A DNA stretch of 64,000 nt from Rhodosalinus sediminis (GCF_003385555.1 NZ_QOHR01000004.1:1-64000), one strand, 5' to 3'; positions 53,284 through 62,992 are shown, numbered from the stretch's first letter. A program made the numbers and translations. The notes: generated from the sequence alone by a model not told the origin.

Positions 53284-54536
53284 TCGCAGAGACCCCCGGC
53301 CTGATGGAGGCCGTCAGAGCCCGCTTCGCCCATGTCGAGGAGTGCCCCTTCGAGGGGTCGCGCGTCTTCTTCGAGAACGCGGGCGGCGCGCTGCACCTCA
53401 AGACGGTGGCCGAGACCTCGGCCTTCTACGCCGCGCTGCCCGACAACCAGGGCCGCGCCAACGCCGCCTCCCGCGCGCTGATGGACAGGATCGCCCGGGG
53501 GCGCGCCGACATGCGCACCTTCTTCGGGGCGGAGGACGGCGAGGTCTTCGTGGGCGAAAGCGGCACAGAGATCCTCTTTCGCCTGATCCGCACCGCGGCG
53601 ACGGGCGCGGAGGCCGGCGGAACGATGCTCTGCTCGACGCTCGAACACCCGGCGAGCCGCAGCGCCATGGCCCACTGGGCGGAGGCGACGGGCCGCCCGC
53701 TCGTCGCCGTGCCGCACGACGACGCCGCCGCCACCGTCACGGCGGAGGCCTATGCGGCCCACGTCACGCCTGAGACGCGAGTCGTCAGCATCGTGCACAC
53801 CTCGCCGGTCACCGGCATGGCGGTGGACGTTCCGCGCGTCATCGCCGCGGTGCGCGCGGTCGCGCCGGAGGCCTTCGTCATCGTGGACGGCATCCAGCAC
53901 GCGAGCCACGGCGCCGTCTCGGTCGCGGGCGCGGACGGCTACGCCGTCTCGCCCTACAAGATGTTCTCGCGCCACGGCTACGGCGTCGGCTGGGCCTCCG
54001 ACCGGCTGACCGCCCTGCCGCACGAGCAGCTCGCGGGCGGGCCGCCCCGCGCCTGGGAGCTCGGCACACGGGACACCGGCGCCTACGCCACCTTCTCGGA
54101 CGTGATCGACTACCTCGACTGGCTGGGCGCCGAGGTGAGCGGGGCGGAGGACCGCCGCGCCCGGCTCGAGGCCGCGGGCGGCGCGATCGCGGCGCACGAG
54201 GCGAATCTCCTCGGCGCGATGCTGCACGGCACCGGCAACCTGCGCGGGCTGGCCGAGATGCCCGGCGTGCGGCTGATCGGCCCGGCCGACGCGGCGGGGC
54301 GGGAGGGCGTCGTCTCCCTCTGGCTCGAGGGGATGGCCTCGGCCGATCTGGTGGATCACCTGGGCGCGCGCCGCGTGCGCGTGCACATCCGCAAGAACGA
54401 TCACTACTGCGGCAACATCCTCGGGCCGCTGGGACGCGAGGACTGCATCCGCGTCTCGGTCTGTCATTACAACACCGAGGGCGAGGTCGCCCGCTTCCTC
54501 GCCGCGATGGAAGAGGCGCAGGCCACCGCCGCCTGA
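53280..54536 (+). CDS. Class V PLP-dependent aminotransferase / cysteine desulfurase-like
   Basis: A 418-residue class V enzyme. PLP Lys227 lies in VSPYKMFSRHGYGVGW. VFFENAGGALHLKTVAE near the N-terminus and IVHTSPVTGMAVDVPRV in the middle match cysteine-desulfurase-like proteins of uncertain substrate. The GTG start overlaps the stop of the flavoprotein gene (GTGA), so the pair is one translational unit. A role next to methylglycine breakdown is implied but unknown. An ATG eight codons later would also fit the family. Confidence 0.78.
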   Translation: MIAETPGLMEAVRARFAHVEECPFEGSRVFFENAGGALHLKTVAETSAFYAALPDNQGRANAASRALMDRIARGRADMRTFFGAEDGEVFVGESGTEILFRLIRTAATGAEAGGTMLCSTLEHPASRSAMAHWAEATGRPLVAVPHDDAAATVTAEAYAAHVTPETRVVSIVHTSPVTGMAVDVPRVIAAVRAVAPEAFVIVDGIQHASHGAVSVAGADGYAVSPYKMFSRHGYGVGWASDRLTALPHEQLAGGPPRAWELGTRDTGAYATFSDVIDYLDWLGAEVSGAEDRRARLEAAGGAIAAHEANLLGAMLHGTGNLRGLAEMPGVRLIGPADAAGREGVVSLWLEGMASADLVDHLGARRVRVHIRKNDHYCGNILGPLGREDCIRVSVCHYNTEGEVARFLAAMEEAQATAA

Positions 54537-54601
54537 CCTCGCGCGCCGCGGCGCGGCGTGGCATACTACCCGGAAAGGGCGGAGACGGAAGGGACCGGCC
54601 C

Positions 54602-55468
54602 ATGTGGGCGTTGATCGCAGGGGCCGCGGCGGCGGGCGGCGCGGCCGCGCTCGTCGCGGCGAACATGCTCGGGCGCTACACCGGGCTCACCGTGCCGCGC
54701 ACCGATCCCGCGACGCTCGCGCATCTGCTCGCGCCGCATCTGCGCTTCACCGCGCCCGAGGGGGCCACGGGGCCGGTGCCCTGCGCGATCCTCGTCTCGG
54801 GCTGCGACGGGCCGCGCGACAATCTCGACCGCTGGGCGCGCGCGCTCGCCGAGGCGGGGTGGGCCTCGCTCGTGGTGGACAGCCACGCGCCGCGCGGCTT
54901 TACCGAGTTTCAGCTCTGGCGGCTGATCTGCGCGGGGCAGCTCCTGACCGGCGCGGAGCGCGCGGGCGACGTCGCGGTGGCCGTCGCCGCGGCGAAGGCG
55001 CGGCCCGAGGTGGACGCGGGGCGCATCGCGCTCGTCGGCTTCTCGCACGGTGGCTGGGCGGTGCTGGAGTTCCTGTCGATGGCCGACCACGGGCAGGTGC
55101 CGCTCACGCTCACCCACTGGCCCGAGGGAATGGCCGCGCGCCCGCTCAAGGGCGTGCGGGCGGCGCTCCTCCTCTACCCCTACTGCGGGCAGCTCTCGCG
55201 GGCGAGCCGGCAGGGCTGGCGCAGCCATGTCCCGGCGCTCTTCCTGCTCGTCGAGGGCGACGCCATCGCGAGCGAGCGGCCCTGCCGCCGCCTCGTCGCG
55301 CGCGAGGCGGGCCGCGGCCTGCCGGTGCGGGAGCACGTCTATTCCGGCGTCACCCACGGCTTCGACCAGCAGGAGCGCGCGGCGCTGAGCTTCCTCTCCT
55401 TCGATGGTGAGACCACCGAGGACGCGCTCGCCCGCGGCACCGCCTTCCTGCGCGAGGCGGCGGGGTGA
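54602..55468 (+). CDS. Dienelactone hydrolase-like alpha/beta hydrolase
   Basis: A 288-residue alpha/beta hydrolase. The nucleophile elbow is VGFSHGGWA, the catalytic His lies in SGVTHGFDQ and the likely acid is the Asp in LVEGDAIAS. The N-terminus (ALIAGAAAAGGAAALVAANML) is a hydrophobic anchor or signal, so the enzyme is probably membrane-attached or exported. AAAGGG lies upstream of the ATG. The substrate is not predictable. Confidence 0.78.
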   Translation: MWALIAGAAAAGGAAALVAANMLGRYTGLTVPRTDPATLAHLLAPHLRFTAPEGATGPVPCAILVSGCDGPRDNLDRWARALAEAGWASLVVDSHAPRGFTEFQLWRLICAGQLLTGAERAGDVAVAVAAAKARPEVDAGRIALVGFSHGGWAVLEFLSMADHGQVPLTLTHWPEGMAARPLKGVRAALLLYPYCGQLSRASRQGWRSHVPALFLLVEGDAIASERPCRRLVAREAGRGLPVREHVYSGVTHGFDQQERAALSFLSFDGETTEDALARGTAFLREAAG

Positions 55469-55520
55469 GGGCGGGCGCCGCGCCGCGTGCGTCGGAGTTG
55501 CGGCCCACTGCGCGACCCTG

Positions 55521-55641
55521 GCGCGGCCCCTGACGGCCGGTCCACGTGTGAGACGAGCGGAGGCCTTGCCGGGGCAGGGCGCGGCGGCGCGGGCCACCGG
55601 CCCGAGGGGCCGGTCGCACATGTGGGGCGTCAGGCCCCGCG
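55521..55641. repeat. Imperfect inverted repeat in the hydrolase-lrp gap
   Basis: GCGGCCCCTGACG (55523) followed by CCACGTGTG is mirrored by CACATGTGG followed by CGTCAGGCCCCGC (55616-55641), with mismatches. The gap between the convergent hydrolase and Lrp genes (219 bases) holds no gene, and this structure may act as a terminator. Confidence 0.35.
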
Positions 55642-55687
55642 GATGCGGCGCGCGCGGTGCCGCGCCCCGGTCCCGGCCGCCGCGCCC

Positions 55688-56146
55688 TCAGACCGGCAGC
55701 GCGGTCGTCTCCGAAACGGTGCGCAGCGCGAAGCTCGACTTCATCTGCGCGACCCCGGGCAGGCGGGTCAGATACTGCCGGTGGATGCGGGCGAAATCCT
55801 CGGTGTCCTCGGCCACGAGCTTCAGGATGTAATCCGCCGTCCCTGCCATGAGGTGACATTCCAGCACGTCCGGCACCCGCCGCACCGCCTGCTCGAAGGC
55901 CTCGAGCACCTCGTCGGCCTGCGTGGTCAGCGTGATCTCGACGAAGACCGTCGCGGGCACGCCGAGCCGGCGCGCGTCGAGCAGCGCGACGTAGCCCCGG
56001 ATCATCCCCGCCGCCTCCAGCCGCTGCACGCGGCGGTGACAGGCCGAGGCCGACAGATGCACCCGCTCGGCCAGCTCGGCGTTGGAGACGCGCCCCTCGC
56101 GCTGAAGCACGCGGAGGATGCGCCGGTCGGTGTCGTCGATCTGCAT
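55688..56146 (-). CDS. Lrp/AsnC-family regulator, probable AldR
   Basis: A 152-residue feast/famine regulator. The helix-turn-helix is LRVLQREGRVSNAELAERVHLSASACHRRVQRLEAAG (segments), followed by the RAM ligand-binding domain (ECHLMAGTADYILKLVAEDTEDFARIHRQYLTRLPGV). It is divergent from alanine dehydrogenase, the usual arrangement for AldR, which activates ald in response to alanine. An inverted repeat lies between them. Confidence 0.9.
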   Translation of the reverse strand: MQIDDTDRRILRVLQREGRVSNAELAERVHLSASACHRRVQRLEAAGMIRGYVALLDARRLGVPATVFVEITLTTQADEVLEAFEQAVRRVPDVLECHLMAGTADYILKLVAEDTEDFARIHRQYLTRLPGVAQMKSSFALRTVSETTALPV

Positions 56147-56188
56147 CGCGGAAGGTCCTGCGCCTGATGCCCTTTTTCGCCGCAGATT

Positions 56189-56208
56189 ATCGCGGAAATA
56201 CCCGCGAT
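56189..56208. promoter_or_regulatory. Inverted repeat between lrp-type regulator and ald
   Basis: ATCGCGG-AAATAC-CCGCGAT is a perfect 7-base inverted repeat with a 6-base AT-rich centre, lying mid-way between the divergent starts. It is a plausible Lrp/AldR operator by position and form. Confidence 0.5.
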
Positions 56209-56278
56209 GGCGAGAGGATTTCCGACGCGATTGCGCCGCGCATCGGGCAGGCTGCCGATGGATGGAGGAGGTTTCGCC

Positions 56279-57397
56279 ATGAAGATCGGGTGCCCGAAAG
56301 AGATCAAGCCTCAGGAATACCGCGTCGGCCTGACGCCGGAGGCGGCGAGCGAGGCGGTTGCGCACGGCCACGACGTGCTGGTGGAGGCCGGCGCCGGCCG
56401 CGGCGCGGGCTTCGCGGACGCGGATTATACCGCCGCCGGCGCGCGCCTCGTCGACACGGCCGAGGCGGTCTTCGCCGAGGCCGAGCTGATCGTGAAGGTG
56501 AAGGAGCCGCAGGCCGAAGAACGCCGCCGCCTGCGCGCGGGGCAGGTGCTCTTCACCTATCTCCACCTCGCCCCCGACCCGGAGCAGACGCGCGACCTGC
56601 TCGCCTCGGGCGTCACGGCGATCGCCTACGAGACGGTGACCGACCGCGACGGCGGGCTGCCGCTTCTCGCGCCGATGTCCGAGGTCGCCGGCAAGCTCGC
56701 GCCGCAGATGGGCGCCTGGACCCTGCAGAAGGCCAACGGCGGGCGCGGCGTGCTGATGGGCGGCGTGCCCGGCGTGCCGCCGGCGAAGGTCGCGGTGATC
56801 GGCGGCGGCGTCGTCGGCACGCAGGCCGCGCGCGTGGCCGCCGGCATGGGCGCGGAGGTGACGGTGCTCGACACCTCCCTGCCGCGGCTGCGCCGGCTGG
56901 ACGAGGCCTGGGGCCACCTGTTCCGCGGGCGCTACGCGAGCGGTGGCGCCAACGCCGAGCTGGTCGCGGAGGCGGACCTCGTGATCGGCGCGGTGCTGAT
57001 CCCCGGCGCCGCCGCGCCCAAGCTCGTCACCCGCGCGCAGCTCGCCACGATGAAGCCCGGCGCGGCGGTGGTGGACGTGGCGATCGATCAGGGCGGCTGC
57101 TTCGAGACCTCGCGGCCCACGACGCACGACGATCCGGTCTTCGAGGTGGAGGGGATCATGCACTACTGCGTCGCCAACATGCCCGGCGCGGTGTCGCGCA
57201 CGGCGACGCAGGCGCTCGGCAACGCGACGCTGCCCTTCCTTCTGGCGCTCGCCGACAAGGGCTGGCGGCAGGCCTGCGCCGACGATCCCCACCTGCTCGA
57301 CGGGCTCAACGTGCACGCGGGGCAGCTGACGAACTACGCCGTCGGCCGGGCGCTCGGGATCGACGTGGTCGCGCCGCGGGTCGTCCTGAAGGGCTGA
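56279..57397 (+). CDS. ald: Alanine dehydrogenase
   Basis: Ald converts L-alanine to pyruvate, ammonia and NADH, and back. The 372-residue protein starts MKIGCPKEIKPQEYRVGLTPEA and has the catalytic His/Lys region (VKVKEPQAEERRRLR, FTYLHLAPD), the NAD motif VIGGGVVGTQAARVAAGMGA and DQGGCFETSRPTTHDDPVFE, all diagnostic. GGAGGAGG lies ten bases before the ATG chosen. It is divergent from an Lrp-type regulator. Confidence 0.96.
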   Translation: MKIGCPKEIKPQEYRVGLTPEAASEAVAHGHDVLVEAGAGRGAGFADADYTAAGARLVDTAEAVFAEAELIVKVKEPQAEERRRLRAGQVLFTYLHLAPDPEQTRDLLASGVTAIAYETVTDRDGGLPLLAPMSEVAGKLAPQMGAWTLQKANGGRGVLMGGVPGVPPAKVAVIGGGVVGTQAARVAAGMGAEVTVLDTSLPRLRRLDEAWGHLFRGRYASGGANAELVAEADLVIGAVLIPGAAAPKLVTRAQLATMKPGAAVVDVAIDQGGCFETSRPTTHDDPVFEVEGIMHYCVANMPGAVSRTATQALGNATLPFLLALADKGWRQACADDPHLLDGLNVHAGQLTNYAVGRALGIDVVAPRVVLKG

Positions 57398-57506
57398 GGC
57401 GCCTGCCCATTTTCATCGGTTTGCCTTAAATTCGCCGCGCCTTGCGTGTTCCGCTCATACCCGGGTCGGTATGCGCCGGCCCCGGGGCGTGACGGAGGGC
57501 GTGGCC

Positions 57507-59096
57507 ATGGCGCGGAACGGACGACTTTGGAGGGGGCGCGGCGCGCTCCGCGCCTTCCACCGGGCGGAGGACGGGGCGCTCGCCGTCTGGTCGATCTTCA
57601 TGTTCCTGATGATGCTGATGGTCGCGGCGCTCGGCGTCGACCTGATGCTCGCCGAGACGCGCCGCGCGCAGCTTCAGTCCACCCTCGACCGCGCCGTGCT
57701 CGCCGCCGCCGACCTCGATCAGGAGCAGGACCCCGAGGCCGTGGTGCGCAGCTACCTCACCCGGGCCGGGCTGGAGGACAGCCTCGAGGCCGTCGAGGTC
57801 ACCGAGGGCCTCAACTTCCGGAACGTGGAGGTGCGGGCGCAGATGTCGCAGGATACGATCCTGCTCGGCCTGCTCGGACAGGACAGCCTGCCGATCGCCA
57901 CCGGTTCGACCGCGGAAGAGGCGGTGAATGACATCGAGATCTCGCTTGTTCTCGACGTGTCCGGTTCGATGAGAGGAACAAAATTACGCAACCTCAAAGA
58001 CGCCGCGGGCGATTTCGTCGACACTGTCTTCGAGGATTCCGAGCCCGGTCGCACCTCCATATCGCTCGTGCCCTATTCCACGCAGGTCAACGCCGGCGCT
58101 GAGTTGCTCGGTGCGTTCAATCGTAGTGATGCTCACGACTATTCGCATTGCGTGGACTTCGATGCGGCGTCTTATGGAGAGACATCGATCGCCTTGTCGG
58201 CGCCGTTGCAGCAGGCGGCGCACCTTGATCCAAGCACGGACCCCGCGCGGTGGTGGTGGCAATGGAATCAGCGCGACTCCGTCGGTTTCTGGAGGTTTCA
58301 TGACGAAACGCGCTCCGTCTGCCCTGATGACGAGGACAGGGAAATCCTGCCGCTGAGCGGTGACCCGGAGACGTTGAAACGTCATATCGATGCGTTCTCG
58401 ACCCATAATCTTACGTCAACGGAAATCGGGGTTAAGTGGGGTTCCGCTTTGCTCGATCCCTCACTTCGTCCCGTGATTTCCGAGCTCGCGCGCGAGGGGA
58501 TCGTGGATCCTGACTTCGCGACGAGGCCGCTCGACCACAATCACGAGAATTCCCTGAAAGTGATGGTGGTGATGAGTGACGGCGCCAACACGTCTCATGA
58601 CCAGCTGAATCCAGGGCTATACAGCGGAGCGAGCGATTTCTGGATCGACCCCGACAGCGGTATTCTGTCGGTCGGCAACCACGATGACGGGTTTTACGTG
58701 CCGAGATGGGAAAGCCGTCGAAGCGGACCGGTGGGGGGTGACGACGCGCTGCGCATGGATAGACGGGATGTCTGGGGGCAGATGAGTGCTGTGACCCGCG
58801 AACGTCTACGGCGCGAGGCGCGCTACGCCGGGGTGGACCTCGAACGAGACTGGGTTCCGTTTATGAGATTCGGCACGGGTACAAAGGATTCCCGCATGGC
58901 GCAGGCTTGTCGTGCTGCCAGAGATGCGGGGATCGTGGTCTACGCTATTGGTTTCATGGTGAACGACCGTACAGCCGGCGTCCTGCGGGACTGCGCCTCG
59001 TCGGCGGGGCACTTCTTCCGCGTGGAGGGGCTGGAGATTTCGGAAGCCTTCACAGCGATCGCGCGGCAGGTGCGGCAGGTGCGCCTCGTGGAGTGA
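57507..59096 (+). CDS. Tad-type pilus-associated VWA-domain protein (TadG-like)
   Basis: A 529-residue protein. Residues of about 17-55 match the TadE/TadG N-terminus (FHRAEDGALAVWSIFMFLMMLMVAALGVDLML), a membrane anchor typical of Flp pilus assembly proteins. A von Willebrand A domain follows with the MIDAS motif DVSGS (near residue 149) and a later VVMSDGANTS. The start ATG follows GGAGGG. Base composition changes sharply inside the gene: the 5' third and last 100 bases are as GC-rich as the neighbours, but about 57930-58980 is much more AT-rich (29 G+C in 58381-58440 against 44 in 57721-57780). No other tad genes are near. Confidence 0.82.
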   Translation: MARNGRLWRGRGALRAFHRAEDGALAVWSIFMFLMMLMVAALGVDLMLAETRRAQLQSTLDRAVLAAADLDQEQDPEAVVRSYLTRAGLEDSLEAVEVTEGLNFRNVEVRAQMSQDTILLGLLGQDSLPIATGSTAEEAVNDIEISLVLDVSGSMRGTKLRNLKDAAGDFVDTVFEDSEPGRTSISLVPYSTQVNAGAELLGAFNRSDAHDYSHCVDFDAASYGETSIALSAPLQQAAHLDPSTDPARWWWQWNQRDSVGFWRFHDETRSVCPDDEDREILPLSGDPETLKRHIDAFSTHNLTSTEIGVKWGSALLDPSLRPVISELAREGIVDPDFATRPLDHNHENSLKVMVVMSDGANTSHDQLNPGLYSGASDFWIDPDSGILSVGNHDDGFYVPRWESRRSGPVGGDDALRMDRRDVWGQMSAVTRERLRREARYAGVDLERDWVPFMRFGTGTKDSRMAQACRAARDAGIVVYAIGFMVNDRTAGVLRDCASSAGHFFRVEGLEISEAFTAIARQVRQVRLVE

Positions 59097-59445
59097 TGCG
59101 CGCGGGGTCCTGCGCCGAAGAGAGCGGTGCGGGGCGGGCCGTGGAAATGGTCCGGCCCGTCAGGTTTGCCTGCAAGAGATGATCGCCTGCCGGGCCGCTG
59201 AACAGTCCACCAGTCCGCTGAACCTGCGTTGACGATCCGCGTGCCGCGGCCGTCGGCCTGTGTATCAGGGGAAAGACCGGCGCCGGCGTGGTCGCCCGCT
59301 GCGGCGTCCCCGGCGGGGCAGGGTGGCCACAGGGCCGCATCGGGGAGAAAGGAAGCGCCGGCGTCCCTAGGAAACGCGCGAACAGGACGGGACACCGGCG
59401 CTTCGGCCCGGGGGGCAGGGATGGCCCCCGGGTGTCTCTGGCCGC
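59097..59445. other. Gene-free gap with a hairpin near ccoP
   Basis: This 349-base gap separates two convergent genes. It contains a hairpin CCCGGGGG / CCCCCGGG (59407-59432, 10-base loop) downstream of ccoP that may end the ccoNOQP transcript. No coding region, RNA gene or repeat is recognisable in the rest. Confidence 0.55.
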
Positions 59446-60324
59446 TTAATCGCGGCTGGCCTCGCCGCCGCCGAGCTGGTGGACGTAGGCCGCCACCGCG
59501 CGGATTTCGTGCTCTTCGAGGCGGTTCTGCCAGGGCGGCATCACGCCGAAGCGCGAGTAGGTGACCGTCTCGATCAGCGTGTCGTAGTCGCCGCCGTAGA
59601 GCCAGATCGCGTCGTTGAGCGCGGGCGCGCCCTGAAAGCGGTCGCCGCCGCCCTCGGCGCCGTGGCAGGCCGCGCACTGGATCTCGTAGATCTCGGCGCC
59701 CGCCTCGGCGGCCGCGGCGTCCTGCGGCGTGCCGCCCGACATCGTCATCACGTAGTTGACGACCTGCACGATCTCCTCCTCCGAGAGGATGTCGCCGAAG
59801 ACGGGCATCTGCGACCAGCGCGCGGCGGGGTCGTCCTCGTTGCGGATGCCGTGCGCGATCGTCGTGTGGATGTCCTCGATCGTGCCGCCCCAGAGCCATG
59901 CGTCGTCCAGGAGGTTGGGATAGCCCGCCGCCTGCACGCCCGCCGCCCCCGATCCGTGGCACTGCGCGCACCAGGTGCGGAACACCGCGCCGCCGGCCTG
60001 CGTGGCGTAGCTGTTCAGCTCGGGGTCCTCGACCACCTCGGTCAGCTCGACCGAGGCGAGGCGCGCGTTGATCTCGGCGTTGCCGGCCTCGGCCGCGGCG
60101 ATCTCCTTCTCGACCTCGGCGCGGCTGGAGTAGCCCAAGAGCCCCGGCGTCGCCTCCTTGAGACCGGGCCAGGCCGGATAGGCGATGGTGTAGCCGACGG
60201 CCCAGACGATCGTCGCGTAGAAGATCCAGAGCCACCAGCGGGGCAGGGGGTTGTTGTATTCCTGGATGCCGTCCCACTCGTGGCCCGTGGTCTCCGGCTC
60301 CTGCTTGTGCTGCTTGTCGCTCAT
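59446..60324 (-). CDS. ccoP: cbb3-type cytochrome c oxidase subunit III (dihaem)
   Basis: CcoP is the 292-residue dihaem subunit that feeds electrons into the high-affinity cbb3 oxidase at the inner membrane. It has an N-terminal membrane helix (WWLWIFYATIVWAVGYTIAY) and two periplasmic haem-binding motifs, CAQCH (119-123) and CAACH (217-221). Met ligands are probably in QMPVF and VMPPW. It overlaps ccoQ by 4 bases and is last in the operon. Confidence 0.96.
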   Translation of the reverse strand: MSDKQHKQEPETTGHEWDGIQEYNNPLPRWWLWIFYATIVWAVGYTIAYPAWPGLKEATPGLLGYSSRAEVEKEIAAAEAGNAEINARLASVELTEVVEDPELNSYATQAGGAVFRTWCAQCHGSGAAGVQAAGYPNLLDDAWLWGGTIEDIHTTIAHGIRNEDDPAARWSQMPVFGDILSEEEIVQVVNYVMTMSGGTPQDAAAAEAGAEIYEIQCAACHGAEGGGDRFQGAPALNDAIWLYGGDYDTLIETVTYSRFGVMPPWQNRLEEHEIRAVAAYVHQLGGGEASRD

Positions 60325-60533
60325 TTCCGCGCCTCCTCGCGCTGCGCGTCGTCCGCGTCGCCGTCGTCGGGCGCCGGGGCGTCCTCGTGACGGAAGGGGA
60401 TCGTCTTGCTCTCCTCGTGGGCCTTGCCGCGGCCGGGCAGGAACACCCAGATCACGACGCCCAGGAAGAAGAGGAACATCGCCAGCAGGCCCCAGCTGTC
60501 CGCGAGGGTCCGCAGGAAGTTGTACTCTTCCAT
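60321..60533 (-). CDS. ccoQ: cbb3 oxidase subunit CcoQ
   Basis: A 70-residue single-helix subunit (LADSWGLLAMFLFFLGVVIWVFLPGRGKAHEES) that stabilises the cbb3 complex. The C-terminus is highly charged. It is located between ccoO and ccoP, overlapping ccoP by 4 bases and 10 bases after ccoO. Confidence 0.92.
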   Translation of the reverse strand: MEEYNFLRTLADSWGLLAMFLFFLGVVIWVFLPGRGKAHEESKTIPFRHEDAPAPDDGDADDAQREEARK

Positions 60534-60543
60534 TCGTCCCTCC

Positions 60544-61269
60544 TCAGCGGCTGTCGACCGGCTCGAAGGTGGAGAAGTCCACCAGCGTGCCGAGCATCTG
60601 CATGTAGGCGATCAGCGCGTCCGCCTCCGAGATCCCCGGCTGGCCGTCGAAGTTGCGCGCCTGCGCCTTGGGATAGCGCGCGAGCAGTCCCTCGTGGTCC
60701 GCGTTCGGGTCGGTCTGCGCCCGGAAGTCGGCGGCGGCGTTCTCGATCATCTCGTCGGTGTAGGGCACGCCGACGGTGCGATGCGTGCGCAGCAGATCCT
60801 CGATGTGCTCGGGCGTGATCATCGTCCGCTCGAGGTAGTCGTACTTCGGCATCACCGATTCCGGCACCACCGACTGTGGATCGCGGAAGTGGTCCACGTG
60901 CCAGGCGTCGGAGTAGCGCCCGCCGACGCGGGCGAGGTCCGGCCCGGTGCGCTTCGAGCCCCACTGGAACGGATGGTCGTACATCGATTCCGCGGCGAGG
61001 CTGTAGTGGCCGTAGCGCTCCACCTCGTCGCGCATAGGGCGGATCATCTGGCTGTGGCAGACGTAGCAGCCCTCGCGGACGTAGATGTCGCGCCCGGTGA
61101 GCTCCAGCGGGCTGTAGGGCCGCATGCCCTCCACTTCCTCGATCGTGTTCTCGAGGTAGAAGAGCGGCACGATCTGGACGAGCCCGCCCACCGTCACGAC
61201 CAGGAAGCTGAAGATCAGCAGCAGGGTCGCGTTGGTCTCGATGATCTTGTGCTTGTCGAGAATTGCCAT
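60544..61269 (-). CDS. ccoO: cbb3-type cytochrome c oxidase subunit II (monohaem)
   Basis: The 241-residue monohaem subunit. It has an N-terminal membrane helix ([25 protein letters not shown]) and the haem motif CYVCH (68-72), with the distal Met in [10 protein letters not shown]-type context (SQMIRP). [11 protein letters not shown] near the end is conserved. It starts 13 bases after ccoN. Confidence 0.97.
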   Translation of the reverse strand: MAILDKHKIIETNATLLLIFSFLVVTVGGLVQIVPLFYLENTIEEVEGMRPYSPLELTGRDIYVREGCYVCHSQMIRPMRDEVERYGHYSLAAESMYDHPFQWGSKRTGPDLARVGGRYSDAWHVDHFRDPQSVVPESVMPKYDYLERTMITPEHIEDLLRTHRTVGVPYTDEMIENAAADFRAQTDPNADHEGLLARYPKAQARNFDGQPGISEADALIAYMQMLGTLVDFSTFEPVDSR

Positions 61270-61282
61270 CGGTCGGCCCTCC

Positions 61283-62899
61283 TTATTCGGCCGGGACGGC
61301 GGCCGGGGTGCCCGCGGCCGCCTTGGCCGGGGACCGCCGGACGGTCATCCAGAGGTTGTAGCACATGATCACCGCGCCGGCGACGTAGAGCACCCCGCCG
61401 AGGGCCCGGACCACATACATCGGGAACTTCGCGGCCACGGTGTCGGCGAAGCTGTTCACGAGGAAGCCGTTGGCGTCCACCTCGCGCCACATCAGGCCTT
61501 CCATGATGCCGGTGACCCACATCGAGGCGGCGTAGAGCACGATCCCGATGGTGGCGAGCCAGAAGTGCCACGAGACGAGGCTGAGCGAGTAGAGCCGCTC
61601 CCGGTTCCAGAGCCGCGGCACGAGGAAGTAGAGCGCGCCGAAGGTGATCATGCCGTTCCAGCCGAGCGCGCCCGAATGCACGTGCCCGATGGTCCAGTCG
61701 GTGTAGTGGGAAAGCGAGTTGACCGCCTTGATGGACATCATCGGCCCCTCGAAGGTGGACATGCCGTAGAAGCCCACGGAGATCACCATCATCCGGATCA
61801 CCGGGTCGGTGCGCAGCTTGTCCCAGGCCCCCGAGAGGGTCATCAGGCCGTTGATCATGCCGCCCCAGCTGGGCATCCAGAGCACGATCGAGAATACCAT
61901 GCCCAGCGTCGAGGCCCAGTCGGGCAGCGCCGTGTAGTGCAGGTGGTGCGGACCCGCCCAGATGTAGATGAAGATCAGCGCCCAGAAGTGGATGATGCTG
62001 AGCTTGTAGGAAAAGACCGGGCGCTCGGCCTGCTTCGGGATGAAGTAGTACATCATCCCGAGGAAGCCCGCGGTCAGGAAGAAGCCCACCGCGTTGTGGC
62101 CGTACCACCACTGCGTCATGGCGTCCTGCACGCCGGCGAAGGCCGAGACCGACTTCGACCCCCAGATCGAGACCGGGACCGAGAGGTTGTTGAAGACGTG
62201 CAGCATCGCGACGGTCACGATGAAGCTCAGGTAGAACCAGTTGGCGACGTAGATGTGCGGCTCTTTCCGCTTCACGATCGTGCCGAGGAAGATGGCGAGG
62301 TAGACGACCCAGACGATCGTCAGCCACCAGTCGGTGTACCACTCGGGCTCGGCGTATTCGCGCGACTGCGTCGCACCCAGCAGGTAGCCGGTGGCCGCGA
62401 GCACGATGAAGAGCTGATAGCCCCAGAACACGAACCACGCCGCGTTGCCGCCCCAGAGGCGCGCGGCGCTCGTCCGCTGCACCACGTAGAAGGACGTCGC
62501 GATCAGCGCGTTGCCGCCGAAGGCGAAGATCACCGCCGAGGTGTGCAGGGGCCTGAGCCGCCCGAAGTTGGCGAAACCCTCCGACCAGTCGAAGTTGAGC
62601 CCCGGAAAGGCGAGCTGGAAGGCGATGAAGGTGCCCACCAGAAAGCCCACGACGCCCCAGAAGGCCGTCGCGATCACGCCCGCGCGCACCACCCCGTCCA
62701 TGTAGCTCCGCTGCAGGTCCGGACCGTCCGCGACCACCGGCTCGTCGGTGTGGCGCAGCGTCCAGAGAAAGAGCCCGCCGGCGACGAGCATGACGATTAT
62801 GGCATGAACCTGATAGGCCATATCGCGCGCGAAGTTGGCCGCCATCATCGCGAAGATGGTGACGAGGCCATACGCGATCAGCTTGATGTAATTCGACAT
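61283..62899 (-). CDS. ccoN: cbb3-type cytochrome c oxidase catalytic subunit I
   Basis: CcoN is the 538-residue catalytic subunit of the high-affinity, proton-pumping cbb3 oxidase, with about 12 membrane helices and haem b, haem b3 and CuB ligated by conserved His. Examples are [46 protein letters not shown] and [15 protein letters not shown] chose the ATG giving [11 protein letters not shown], with GAAGGGAAA upstream. Two FNR-type boxes lie in the divergent gap with uspA. The operon order is ccoN-ccoO-ccoQ-ccoP; no ccoGHIS genes follow. Confidence 0.97.
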   Translation of the reverse strand: MSNYIKLIAYGLVTIFAMMAANFARDMAYQVHAIIVMLVAGGLFLWTLRHTDEPVVADGPDLQRSYMDGVVRAGVIATAFWGVVGFLVGTFIAFQLAFPGLNFDWSEGFANFGRLRPLHTSAVIFAFGGNALIATSFYVVQRTSAARLWGGNAAWFVFWGYQLFIVLAATGYLLGATQSREYAEPEWYTDWWLTIVWVVYLAIFLGTIVKRKEPHIYVANWFYLSFIVTVAMLHVFNNLSVPVSIWGSKSVSAFAGVQDAMTQWWYGHNAVGFFLTAGFLGMMYYFIPKQAERPVFSYKLSIIHFWALIFIYIWAGPHHLHYTALPDWASTLGMVFSIVLWMPSWGGMINGLMTLSGAWDKLRTDPVIRMMVISVGFYGMSTFEGPMMSIKAVNSLSHYTDWTIGHVHSGALGWNGMITFGALYFLVPRLWNRERLYSLSLVSWHFWLATIGIVLYAASMWVTGIMEGLMWREVDANGFLVNSFADTVAAKFPMYVVRALGGVLYVAGAVIMCYNLWMTVRRSPAKAAAGTPAAVPAE

Positions 62900-62992
62900 A
62901 TGGTCGTTTCCCTTCCGTCGGCCCGCACGAGTCACCCTCCCGCGCGGACGTGTTCGCACACCGACGTATGCGGACGCACGGGAAAGAGCACC

